Assembly (NCBI GenBank): GCA_964369965.1
Contig: CAYJGF010000005.1
Coordinates: 57,902 to 121,901, forward strand
From: CAYJBH01 sp964369965
Lineage (GTDB): Bacteria > Bacillota > Clostridia > Oscillospirales > Ruminococcaceae
Direction of reading: 5' to 3'
DNA length: 64,000 bases
Positions within the stretch are counted from its first letter, which is position 1; each line of letters opens with the position of its first letter. The notes below the pieces were generated by a model, which saw nothing but the letters and a program-made list of their open reading frames with translations, was not told where the DNA came from and searched no databases. Both the position numbers and the translations under genes were made by a program. Positions 43,096 to 50,695 of the stretch are shown in pieces.

Positions 43096-44499
43096 TTAAC
43101 TGTTATTTCCTCGGTGCAACATCTTCATCGCGGTTTCAAGGAGCGCGCCAATGTTGAGCGCAATCACCGCCACCAGTATCATACTGCATATCACATAGTA
43201 ATAGTCCACCTCAAAGATCATCACGACACACATGCCGGATAAAAGCAGAATGTTGATAATTATTTTAAAAACATTGAAGTTGATTTTTATATATTTTCGA
43301 CTGTTGACGGCACGGATTATAAAGACCAAAAGGTAGCTGATGACCGTCGCGAGTGCCGCGCCGGAGACCCCGAGTATCGGTATCAACAGGAAGTTGAGCA
43401 CAAGGTTCGCGAGCGCACCCATCATCATGGTGATAAAGGTCACGATACTGCGTTTTTTGACCATATAGACACTGCCGAGGAACGACACAAAGCAGGAGAA
43501 GATGGTCGCCATAATAAGGGTCGGGATATACTGCCATGCGAGAAAATACCGCTCGTTGACAATTATGGACATGATCAATCGACAGCTGATTATTAAAAAC
43601 CCTGCCGCCACAAAACAGATGCCCTGCAAGGCGAGAAATATATCGGAAAAGAATTTTTGACGCTTTATCGGATTTTCTTCACTGACCGACGAGAGTTGCC
43701 ATGCCTCAATAAAGATGGTAGAAGCGATGCTGACGATGGATGGTATCCTGTACGCTGTTGCATACAACCCGTTCTCTGCCTCACCTATCATATAGGTGAT
43801 GAAAAAGCGGTCCGACACGTTGGTTATCCACCAGAACATCTGGGTCGGTATGAGCGGCAGTGCATAGAGCAACATCGCGCGCGTCACCGGTTTTTTCATA
43901 CTCTTAAGGCGAAAAAACCTCCCAAGCCCTGCCACCGTGAACAAAAACAGGCAGGACAGTGTGTCTGCGACGATGATTGCGAGCAGATACCCCACAACAT
44001 CGAGTTGCAACCATACCAAAAAGATGATGTTAAAGATGATGGTATAGACGGTGGATAACAGCCCGTCAAGGGCGTAAAGGCGGATGTAGTGCTGTGTCCT
44101 CACAAACTGGGAGAAAAGAGAGCGCGTCAGCGCAGTGATGAGAAAGAGCAAAAGCAGCGGCGCGTAGCTCCCGACATGGTCGAGAAATGAAAACAGCGGC
44201 ACGGTGCAGGCAAAGACGGCAAGACCGATGGCGAGCACCACCGCCGCCGTGGTAAAGACGGTTTGGCGCGAATATCCCTTATCCAGCCCAAACCTCACCA
44301 CCGCGTGCATTATACCGACCGACACGACCGGCAACAAAAGATTTGCCGTCTGCAACAGCATATCGGCGCGACCGAACGACTCCGGCGAGAGCACATAGGT
44401 ATAAAGTGGCAACAACAAAAAAACCAGTAGCTTGGAGCTAAAGGTACTTATCGCAAGCAGTATTGTATTTATCGCGAGTTTGCGATATCGGTTTGCCAT
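43096..44499 (-). CDS. polysaccharide flippase (Wzx/MOP superfamily)
   Basis: The 467-residue, roughly 14-helix protein of the polysaccharide transport family begins RYRKLAINTILLAISTFSSKLLVFLLLPLYTYVLSPE, a typical Wzx/SpoVB-like first helix pair. It probably moves an undecaprenyl-linked repeat unit across the membrane. Together with the RgpF-like and SunS-like genes it points to a surface polysaccharide. It overlaps the cyclo-ligase gene by 31 bases. Confidence 0.85.
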   Translation of the reverse strand: MANRYRKLAINTILLAISTFSSKLLVFLLLPLYTYVLSPESFGRADMLLQTANLLLPVVSVGIMHAVVRFGLDKGYSRQTVFTTAAVVLAIGLAVFACTVPLFSFLDHVGSYAPLLLLFLITALTRSLFSQFVRTQHYIRLYALDGLLSTVYTIIFNIIFLVWLQLDVVGYLLAIIVADTLSCLFLFTVAGLGRFFRLKSMKKPVTRAMLLYALPLIPTQMFWWITNVSDRFFITYMIGEAENGLYATAYRIPSIVSIASTIFIEAWQLSSVSEENPIKRQKFFSDIFLALQGICFVAAGFLIISCRLIMSIIVNERYFLAWQYIPTLIMATIFSCFVSFLGSVYMVKKRSIVTFITMMMGALANLVLNFLLIPILGVSGAALATVISYLLVFIIRAVNSRKYIKINFNVFKIIINILLLSGMCVVMIFEVDYYYVICSMILVAVIALNIGALLETAMKMLHRGNNS

Positions 44500-45041
44500 C
44501 TCACCCCTTTCTCGGTTATAATGCAGTTCGGCTTTATATCGTGAGTGTCGCTCGGCAGGCTCTCGAACACAAGTCGCTCATAACATAGGCATATTGTTTT
44601 ACAGACGGCACCAAACAAAAATCTGTCATAATAGCCCATGCCGTGACCGAGGCGCACACCGTGGCGATCGGTCGCGACACAGGGCATTATTATAACATCC
44701 ACATCCTCTTTCAATACAACGGGGTTTGTCGACGGCGGCTCCGATATGCCAAAGGCGCCGGGTGACAGCTCCTTTGACGAGGTTATCTCATGCGCCGACA
44801 TGATGCCGTTTTGCTCCCCGTCACATCTCGGCAGTGCCACACGCACTCCTTTTTTTAAAAGATAATCTATCAAAGGCAAACTCGAGGGCTCACGCTCATT
44901 TGAGGCGTAGCACATCACGCACCTCGCCGAGGATAACAGCGGTGTAGTGTGTGAAAATATAACATCATCCGCCCAAAGGCGATAGGCACCGTCCAACAAG
45001 ACGCCCCTCGCCTTTTGGCGAAAGTATTGTTTATCCTCCAC
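44469..45041 (-). CDS. 5-formyltetrahydrofolate cyclo-ligase family protein
   Basis: The 190-residue product starts at GTG 45041, sharing one base with the purC stop (TAGTG). Motifs are CYASNEREPSSLPLIDYLLKKG (about 44-65), ALPRCDG (about 70-76) and the ATP-binding DRHGVRLGHGMGYYDRFL (about 124-141). These enzymes return 5-formyl-THF to 5,10-methenyl-THF. Its neighbours purC and trmFO also belong to folate and purine metabolism. Confidence 0.9.
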   Translation of the reverse strand: MEDKQYFRQKARGVLLDGAYRLWADDVIFSHTTPLLSSARCVMCYASNEREPSSLPLIDYLLKKGVRVALPRCDGEQNGIMSAHEITSSKELSPGAFGISEPPSTNPVVLKEDVDVIIMPCVATDRHGVRLGHGMGYYDRFLFGAVCKTICLCYERLVFESLPSDTHDIKPNCIITEKGVRWQTDIANSR

Positions 45042-45736
45042 TATCCGAGGCGATTGAGCACGTCGCGATAACCTTCCAGCACATCACCGAGATCACGACG
45101 AAAACGGTCTTTGTCCAGCTTTTCGCCCGTTTTTATATCCCAAAAACGGCAGGAGTCGGGGGAAATCTCATCACAGAGCAGTATTTCACCGTCAAAACGA
45201 CCAAACTCCAGCTTGAAATCGACAAGACGAATGCCCACCTTTGAAAACATTTCGCCCATAATCTCGTTGACCTTGAGCGCGTCGGTGGCCATCTGCGACA
45301 GCTCCTCCTCGGTGGCAAGCCCTATCGCTGTTATCTGGCTGTTGTTAATCATCGGGTCGCCGTACTCGTCGCTCTTAAAGCTGAACTCGACGATGATATT
45401 TTTAAGCTCGGTGCCCTCCGGTGTTCCAAAACGTCGGGAAAAACTGCCGGCGGCGACGTTGCGAATTATCACCTCCACCATGACGACCTCCACCTTTTTG
45501 ACAAGGAAGTCGGTGTCGCTTATCCTGCGGATACGGTGGGTTTTTATCCCCTCTTTTTCCAGGCGGTCAAAAATTATCTCGCTTATTTCGGCGTTGAGCA
45601 GACCTTTGCCTTCGAGTTCCGCCTTTTTCTCGCCGTTAAAGGCGGTAGCGGTGTCCTTATAGCGAATGACTACACTTTTATCATCCTCACCGGTAAGTAT
45701 TATTTTGGATTTGCCCTCATAGATTTTCTCGTTCAT
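45041..45736 (-). CDS. purC: phosphoribosylaminoimidazole-succinocarboxamide synthase (SAICAR synthetase)
   Basis: It adds aspartate to CAIR in purine synthesis. The start is ATG 45736 (MNEKIYEGKSKII), 6 bases after AAAGGA. The 231-residue product has IYEGKSK (ATP loop), FNGEKKAELEGKG, VEVIIRNVAAGSFSRRFG (about 91-108), DPMINNSQITAIG and LCDEISPDSCRFWD (about 191-204), all standard. Only purC and purA of the purine pathway are in this window. Confidence 0.96.
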   Translation of the reverse strand: MNEKIYEGKSKIILTGEDDKSVVIRYKDTATAFNGEKKAELEGKGLLNAEISEIIFDRLEKEGIKTHRIRRISDTDFLVKKVEVVMVEVIIRNVAAGSFSRRFGTPEGTELKNIIVEFSFKSDEYGDPMINNSQITAIGLATEEELSQMATDALKVNEIMGEMFSKVGIRLVDFKLEFGRFDGEILLCDEISPDSCRFWDIKTGEKLDKDRFRRDLGDVLEGYRDVLNRLG

Positions 45737-45753
45737 CTTTAGTCCTTTCATTA

Positions 45754-47904
45754 TTACTGTAGCTCCTCTTTTAGAGCTTTTATGCGTTTGTCACCGGGCA
45801 TGATTGCCGAGAGTTGATTGACTATCATGTTTGCCTCATTCTTCATGCCGGCGGCGGCAAGCTCCCTCGCCTTGGCGATGAGGGTGCGCGCGAGCGTTTC
45901 AAACTCGCTTTTCTCCTCCGCTGTGAGAGCACTCTCCTTCTCCTGCCGGACAATGTCCTGCATGTAGTATTCAATATCGCTCACAAACTCATTTTGAAGT
46001 CTGAGCGCCTTTTTCAGCCCTCGCACCGCCTCAATATAATTGTTGTCACGCAACGAGGTTTTTATATCATTCATGCATACCGCAAAACGGTATTTGGTCG
46101 GCAACATCTCCAGATTTTCCGGTCGGAGCATGGCAGGGTTGTACATCAGTTTAACCGTCTCAAAAAGTGCCTCGGAATACTGCACAAATAAAAAGTGGAG
46201 TTCCTGCGGTTCCATCATCTGGGTGCGATTGGCAACACTGCACAGTGATGAATAGACATACAGACCGCGCAGGTCATCAGGGCGAGAATTCGCACGGATA
46301 TAGTCATAAACGACCCTGTCAAAATCGCTATACCGCTTTGCCGTCACCTCGGCGCAGGCTTCAAGGGCAAGAATGTTCGGGATTTCGTTGCTTATATCGG
46401 TATAATCGGCGCCGTTTTGTATCATCACCATCAAAAGGTCGGGGGATATCGTCACCCTTTTTGACATTTCGGTTTTGAACAGCATACGATAGTTTTTCTT
46501 GCCGAGCAGTACAAACTGCATCTCGACAAACGGTGTCTCACTCCCACTAAACTCGACGGAAAACGCCTTTGCCATATCCAAGCGTTCATCAGGTTTGTTG
46601 GTCATGGAGCTGATACGTTTTTCAAGGAAATCTAAAAGTATCGGTTTATTGAGCGCCTGTCGATAGAGTTTTGGTATGTGGGCATACTCCTTTTCCTCAT
46701 TACAGTATTTAAGGAATGCGGCAATACCCGGCGCATTGTCGTTCATGACCTGTGTTTCGGACAGGTCAACCAGTTCCGGCAAGCGTTTGATGTCGGTATC
46801 GTCGCCCACCTTGTATCGGCAGTATGCGAGGGTGACAATTCCCTCCAGCTTGTACTGCGGGGAGAGTCGAACCTGTGGGTTGTAGGCAAAATCGGGGGTT
46901 GCTATCGCATTCTCATCAAACTTGATGTATGCCTTTACAAACTTGTCGAGCACCTCGACCGCCGTTTCGTATTCATTGTTATAAAAGGCTGTCATACCGA
47001 CGGAGTAGCTACAGTCGATATCGCTGAATACCATGTCGTCGTGGGTATCCATAAATTCGCGGTACGCCTTTTTCGCCTCATGATACTTGCCGTATTTTAT
47101 GTAAAAATTTATCCTGATGGTGAGAAATGCGTAGTGGTTGTCGTTACCTACCGATACTTCAACACCATGGTTGATATATTTAAGTTGACGCTCATAATCC
47201 GCATTGTCGGTATTAAACTCACGAACATAGTGCAAAAGATAGTGGGTATTGTCGGGGTCTTTCTCCAGCGAGCTTTCCAGCAGGTCGGTGTTTCGCTTTT
47301 CTTTACGTCTTGCCTGCGCCTTGGTTAACTCGTCGGAATAGCCGTAGTGCATACACCGCACATCCTGTAAATAGATAGCCATGGAGCCGGGACGAATCTC
47401 GATATTCTCATGAATAGGGTGCTCGAACTTAATGCCGTCATACATTCGGTGCAGACGGAAAAGCGTGGCGATGATATACTCATTTCGCTCGCGTTTGATG
47501 ATGTTGTGAATGTTATAGGCACCGAGGTTTATATTTTTGGGTTGGTGCGAGGTGACCAGCTCGACAATACCGTCGGTATTCTCAAAAATCTCGTCGGCGT
47601 CCACAAACATATACCACTCACCGACGGCATGTTTAAGTGTCTCATTTCGCGCGGCGGAAAAATCATTGTTCCACTCAAAAAAATAGACCTTGTCGGTGAA
47701 CTCCCTCGCTATTTCCACCGTATCATCGGTGGAGCCGGTGTCCACGATGATAAGCTCACCGTTCGTTTTTTGTAACAGATCGACCATGGCACTCAAACAA
47801 CGTCGCAGATAACGCGACTCATTCTTGACAATCATGCCTATCGAAAGAAAGACTGTTTTATCCTGTTGACCTTTGGGCAGTTTGGTTTTTATGTTGGCTT
47901 TCAT
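45754..47904 (-). CDS. SunS-like GT2 glycosyltransferase with a long helical-repeat C-terminus
   Basis: The 716-residue protein starts at ATG 47904 after AAAGGA. Residues about 18-250 form a GT-A fold of the SunS/Waa-E type: SIGMIVKNESRYLRRCLSA, IVDTGSTDDTVEIA, NDFSAARNETLKHA and FVDADE (the metal-binding DxD). The remaining 450 residues are helical and TPR-like, beginning with KDPDNTHYLLHYVREF, and may bind partners or acceptors. No bacteriocin-precursor gene is adjacent, so a surface-glycan role is more likely than S-glycosylation; this is inference. Confidence 0.82.
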   Translation of the reverse strand: MKANIKTKLPKGQQDKTVFLSIGMIVKNESRYLRRCLSAMVDLLQKTNGELIIVDTGSTDDTVEIAREFTDKVYFFEWNNDFSAARNETLKHAVGEWYMFVDADEIFENTDGIVELVTSHQPKNINLGAYNIHNIIKRERNEYIIATLFRLHRMYDGIKFEHPIHENIEIRPGSMAIYLQDVRCMHYGYSDELTKAQARRKEKRNTDLLESSLEKDPDNTHYLLHYVREFNTDNADYERQLKYINHGVEVSVGNDNHYAFLTIRINFYIKYGKYHEAKKAYREFMDTHDDMVFSDIDCSYSVGMTAFYNNEYETAVEVLDKFVKAYIKFDENAIATPDFAYNPQVRLSPQYKLEGIVTLAYCRYKVGDDTDIKRLPELVDLSETQVMNDNAPGIAAFLKYCNEEKEYAHIPKLYRQALNKPILLDFLEKRISSMTNKPDERLDMAKAFSVEFSGSETPFVEMQFVLLGKKNYRMLFKTEMSKRVTISPDLLMVMIQNGADYTDISNEIPNILALEACAEVTAKRYSDFDRVVYDYIRANSRPDDLRGLYVYSSLCSVANRTQMMEPQELHFLFVQYSEALFETVKLMYNPAMLRPENLEMLPTKYRFAVCMNDIKTSLRDNNYIEAVRGLKKALRLQNEFVSDIEYYMQDIVRQEKESALTAEEKSEFETLARTLIAKARELAAAGMKNEANMIVNQLSAIMPGDKRIKALKEELQ

Positions 47905-47940
47905 TATATATGAACATCCTTTCAAAAAAGCTGTGTCTTT

Positions 47941-47969
47941 ATTTTACCAAATATTTGTATAAAAGGCAA
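47941..47969 (-). promoter_or_regulatory. promoter of the glycosyltransferase-purC run
   Basis: Minus-strand TTGCCT (47964-47969), a 17-base spacer and TAAAAT (47941-47946). It separates this transcription unit from spoVAD, which ends at 47976. Confidence 0.65.
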
Positions 47970-47975
47970 TAGTTT

Positions 47976-48968
47976 TTAAGGTTGGTTGAGAATTAAATTT
48001 CGGTTTAGCTCAATCATGTGCGCTATGCCGGGGATGGTCTCGGTCTGACCCACCGTCACAGGGCTTAAAAGAGCGCCGGTCGCCATGAACAATACCCTGC
48101 CACGCTCGCCGTTTAAAAGGTCGGGGATAATCTTCATGCCGAGTATAGAGGCACTGCAACCGCAACCGGAACCACCGCACTCGACACCTTGCTTTTTTAT
48201 ATCAAATATCTCACAGCCGCAGTCGATGTGGTTATTTATGTTTAGCCCCTCATTTTCCGCAAGCCGTAAAAACATGTCACTCCCGTGCATACCGAGATCA
48301 CCGGTATAAATCCTGTCATAATCATATGGCTTGGTGTTGCTGTTTTTAAGGTATCTCATCAGTGTATCGAGAGCCGCCGGCGCCATCGCCGCACCCATGT
48401 TGGCAGGGTCGCTCACCGCAAGGTCAATCACCCTGCCGAACATTGCACCGGTGATATAGGGCGGTGTGTCAGCCTCTGCCACCAGTGCGGCGGCGGCGGC
48501 GGTGACCGTCCACTGTGCCGTCGAGGTGCGTTTTGCGCCGTAGTCAAGAGGTGTCCTAAACTGGCGCTCCGCACTGCAAAAGTGACTGGAGGTAAGGCAA
48601 AGAGCATTTTTTGAAAACCCTCCGTCAACAAGGCAGGCGGCGTTTGCGAGCGTTTCGGTTATGGTGGAACAAGCACCGAACATGCCTACAAACGGCAGTT
48701 TCAGCTCCCGTGCGGTCATGGAGGAGGCGGTACATTGACTTTGTAGGTCGCCGGCGAGCAGAATATCGGCTCGTCGATCGGTTTTTTTATAGAGATGCTC
48801 CACAGCACTCAGCTGAAATTGCGCCTCCGCTAACTCCCAGCTGGTTGTGCCGAGCATTTCATCCTCATGTATATTATCAAAGCGCTCGCCATAAGGTCCC
48901 ATCCCCTCCTTTTTTCCACCCACCGCGGAGGTTGCAACGATGGAGGGAGGGTGTTTAAAACTTATCAT
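47976..48968 (-). CDS. spoVAD: stage V sporulation protein AD
   Basis: SpoVAD is the dipicolinic-acid-binding component of the channel that loads Ca-DPA into the spore core and releases it at germination. The 330-residue thiolase-like fold shows GMFGACSTITETLANAACLVDGG (about 92-114), NALCLTSSHFCSAERQFRTPLDYG (about 120-143), GDLGMHGSDMF (about 231-241) and GGSGCGCSASILG (about 266-278). The start follows AAAGGA. The usual neighbour spoVAE does not follow; a glycosyltransferase does. Confidence 0.95.
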   Translation of the reverse strand: MISFKHPPSIVATSAVGGKKEGMGPYGERFDNIHEDEMLGTTSWELAEAQFQLSAVEHLYKKTDRRADILLAGDLQSQCTASSMTARELKLPFVGMFGACSTITETLANAACLVDGGFSKNALCLTSSHFCSAERQFRTPLDYGAKRTSTAQWTVTAAAAALVAEADTPPYITGAMFGRVIDLAVSDPANMGAAMAPAALDTLMRYLKNSNTKPYDYDRIYTGDLGMHGSDMFLRLAENEGLNINNHIDCGCEIFDIKKQGVECGGSGCGCSASILGMKIIPDLLNGERGRVLFMATGALLSPVTVGQTETIPGIAHMIELNRNLILNQP

Positions 48969-49028
48969 TTGTGTTATCCTTTCTTTCTTAGGGTGGTTTT
49001 GTTTTTTCGGTTGAGCAAGACGGGGATT

Positions 49029-49180
49029 TAGTGAAGAGTTAATAGTGAAGAGTGAAGAGTTGTGGTATCACCTGTCGGTGATGATTTATATTGTCTAAAA
49101 GCATAAGTTAGTTTGTTGCTATTATAATAAAAGGACGCCGCAGGCGTTTTCCTTAACTCTTCACTCTTCACTCTTCACTA
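49029..49180. repeat. inverted-repeat element between spoVAC and spoVAD
   Basis: Left end (49029-49061) and right end (49155-49180) are built of GTGAAGAG units in opposite orientation. An 18-base stretch ending GAAGAGTT at 49061 pairs perfectly with AACTCTTCACTCTTCACT from 49155. Inside are two small hairpins, ATCACC/GGTGAT (49067-49083) and GGACGCC/GGCGTTTTCC (49133-49152). A related TAGTGAAGAGTGAA occurs near 63886. It may be a palindromic repeat or MITE-like insertion. Confidence 0.6.
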
Positions 49181-49636
49181 TAAAACATTTACCACCAAAT
49201 GATAAAAAACCCCTACCGACGAGGTGAAGAACACTCCCAGCACCACCACAGGACCTGCTATGCCGAACATTTTCACCGATATGCCGGTCAGCCATCCCTC
49301 CGTTTTGAACTCTATCGCCGGGGAGGCGACGGCGTTTGCAAATCCGGTTATCGGCACGAGCGAGCCGGCACCTGCCACCCTTGCTATCTTGGAATACAGC
49401 CCGAGTGACGTCAACAACACCGACAGACCGATGAGTGTAACCGATACCGCAATCCCGGTCATTTCCTCATCCAATCCGAGCGAGAAAAACATATTTCTAA
49501 GCAGTTGCCCTACAACGCAAAAACTCCCCCCTATCACAAACGCGAAGAAAAAATCCTTTCCCCGTTTGGAGGGTGGGGTGTTTTTTTTGACCATCTTGCT
49601 ATAATGTTTATCGTCTGTTTTCATCATCATTTCCAC
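49178..49636 (-). CDS. spoVAC: stage V sporulation protein AC
   Basis: SpoVAC is a membrane component of the spore DPA channel with mechanosensitive behaviour. The 152-residue product has the family core: DFFFAFVIGGSFCVVGQLL, GIAVSVTLIGLSVLLTSLGLYSKIARVAGAGSLVPITGFANAVASPAIEFK and GWLTGISVKMFGIAGPVVVLG, with about four helices. The exact start among three adjacent ATG codons is uncertain (49636 to 49624). On the minus strand upstream, CATAATA resembles a sigma-G -10 box, with a weak AGTATA -35, at low confidence. It is separated from spoVAD by a 209-base gap holding the repeat element. Confidence 0.93.
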   Translation of the reverse strand: MEMMMKTDDKHYSKMVKKNTPPSKRGKDFFFAFVIGGSFCVVGQLLRNMFFSLGLDEEMTGIAVSVTLIGLSVLLTSLGLYSKIARVAGAGSLVPITGFANAVASPAIEFKTEGWLTGISVKMFGIAGPVVVLGVFFTSSVGVFYHLVVNVL

Positions 49637-49882
49637 AATTGTCGGACAATGATATTATGGTCAATTATATATATTGTTTATACTTCTAATTTGCAAAAAA
49701 ATATAATTTGTGTTAATATATATTCAACTCGACAAGCAGTTATAACTTTGTGTATATTATAAAATTTAACAGCTTGTTGAAAACCTGTTGAAAGGGTTGA
49801 AAAGTCAAGTCTTTACAAAGAACTAACTTTTCCGACATGAATTTTTAACTTTACAGAATGTTTAATATGAGAGGTAAACGGC

Positions 49883-50695
49883 ATGACACCGGACAATAAT
49901 CGACTTTTTTCGCTGCCGATACCGTCGGCGGCGGTTGCGTTTTGGAATGGACTTGTGCGCAAAAATGCGGATTCTCGCCGTGTCCCGACCGGCACAAAAA
50001 CGTTGTTGGTGGCAATATTCCCCTATTTTTGCGCCGAGGGGTTGAACGGCAATGCCGCCCTGTTTGCCACGCAACAGGATTACCACCGTGTTATAGCAGA
50101 AATGATGTTGCCGGAGCTGACCCGACTTGAAAGCGAGCACTTCGGGCATTATTTTCGACTTTTTGTCGACGACTCCCCCTTTCACGAGGTTTCGGCGGCG
50201 ATTGAGGCAGGACTCGGTAAAAAGGGGCGCAACAACCTATTGCAAAATGAAGAACTCGGCAGTTTTGTATACATCGCACTCGTTGCGACCGACGCGCCGA
50301 GCGAGCTTTTTGACATAAAGCGCCATGCACCGAGCGAGTGTGTCGGGTGCTGTGCCTGCGCCGTCGCCTGCCCGGGTGGTGCTATCGGTGACACGCCGGA
50401 GCAGTTTGACCGCACCCTTTGTGCCTCCTACATCAGCCAACAAAAAGGCTCTCTCGCCCCTGAAAAGGCGGAAATCCTAAAAAAAAGCAAAAGTATCTAC
50501 GGGTGTGACATCTGTCAAAAGGTCTGCCCTGCAAATGCCGACCTGCCACGCGGTCTTGGGTGCTTTTGTGACGATATAATTACCGATTATACCAGCCTTT
50601 CACTGACAAAACAGCTTAAAGGCAGGACACCACAGTGGCGCGGTGAGGCGGTTTTGCGCCGAAATATCAACCTGTTACAACCTCAAACACGGTGA
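49883..50695 (+). CDS. QueG-like double-cluster 4Fe-4S protein (epoxyqueuosine reductase family)
   Basis: The 270-residue protein has an N-terminal cobalamin-binding-type domain (KTLLVAIFPY, FVDDSPFHEVSAAIEAGLGKKGRNNLL, the conserved D-P-E-A-AGLG-GKN pattern). Two cysteine clusters follow, CVGCCACAVACP (about 154-165) and CDICQKVCP (about 212-220). QueG reduces epoxyqueuosine to queuosine in tRNA. The protein is shorter than typical QueG (about 340-380 residues) because it lacks C-terminal HEAT-like repeats, so a related reductase function is possible. Its 3' end overlaps the convergent membrane-protein gene by 29 bases. Confidence 0.8.
   Translation: MTPDNNRLFSLPIPSAAVAFWNGLVRKNADSRRVPTGTKTLLVAIFPYFCAEGLNGNAALFATQQDYHRVIAEMMLPELTRLESEHFGHYFRLFVDDSPFHEVSAAIEAGLGKKGRNNLLQNEELGSFVYIALVATDAPSELFDIKRHAPSECVGCCACAVACPGGAIGDTPEQFDRTLCASYISQQKGSLAPEKAEILKKSKSIYGCDICQKVCPANADLPRGLGCFCDDIITDYTSLSLTKQLKGRTPQWRGEAVLRRNINLLQPQTR

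Noticed and set aside
45754..47904. Bacteriocin (glycocin) cluster based on the SunS-like enzyme
   Set aside because: No precursor peptide, peptidase-containing exporter or thioredoxin gene is nearby; the context is glycan export and metabolism.
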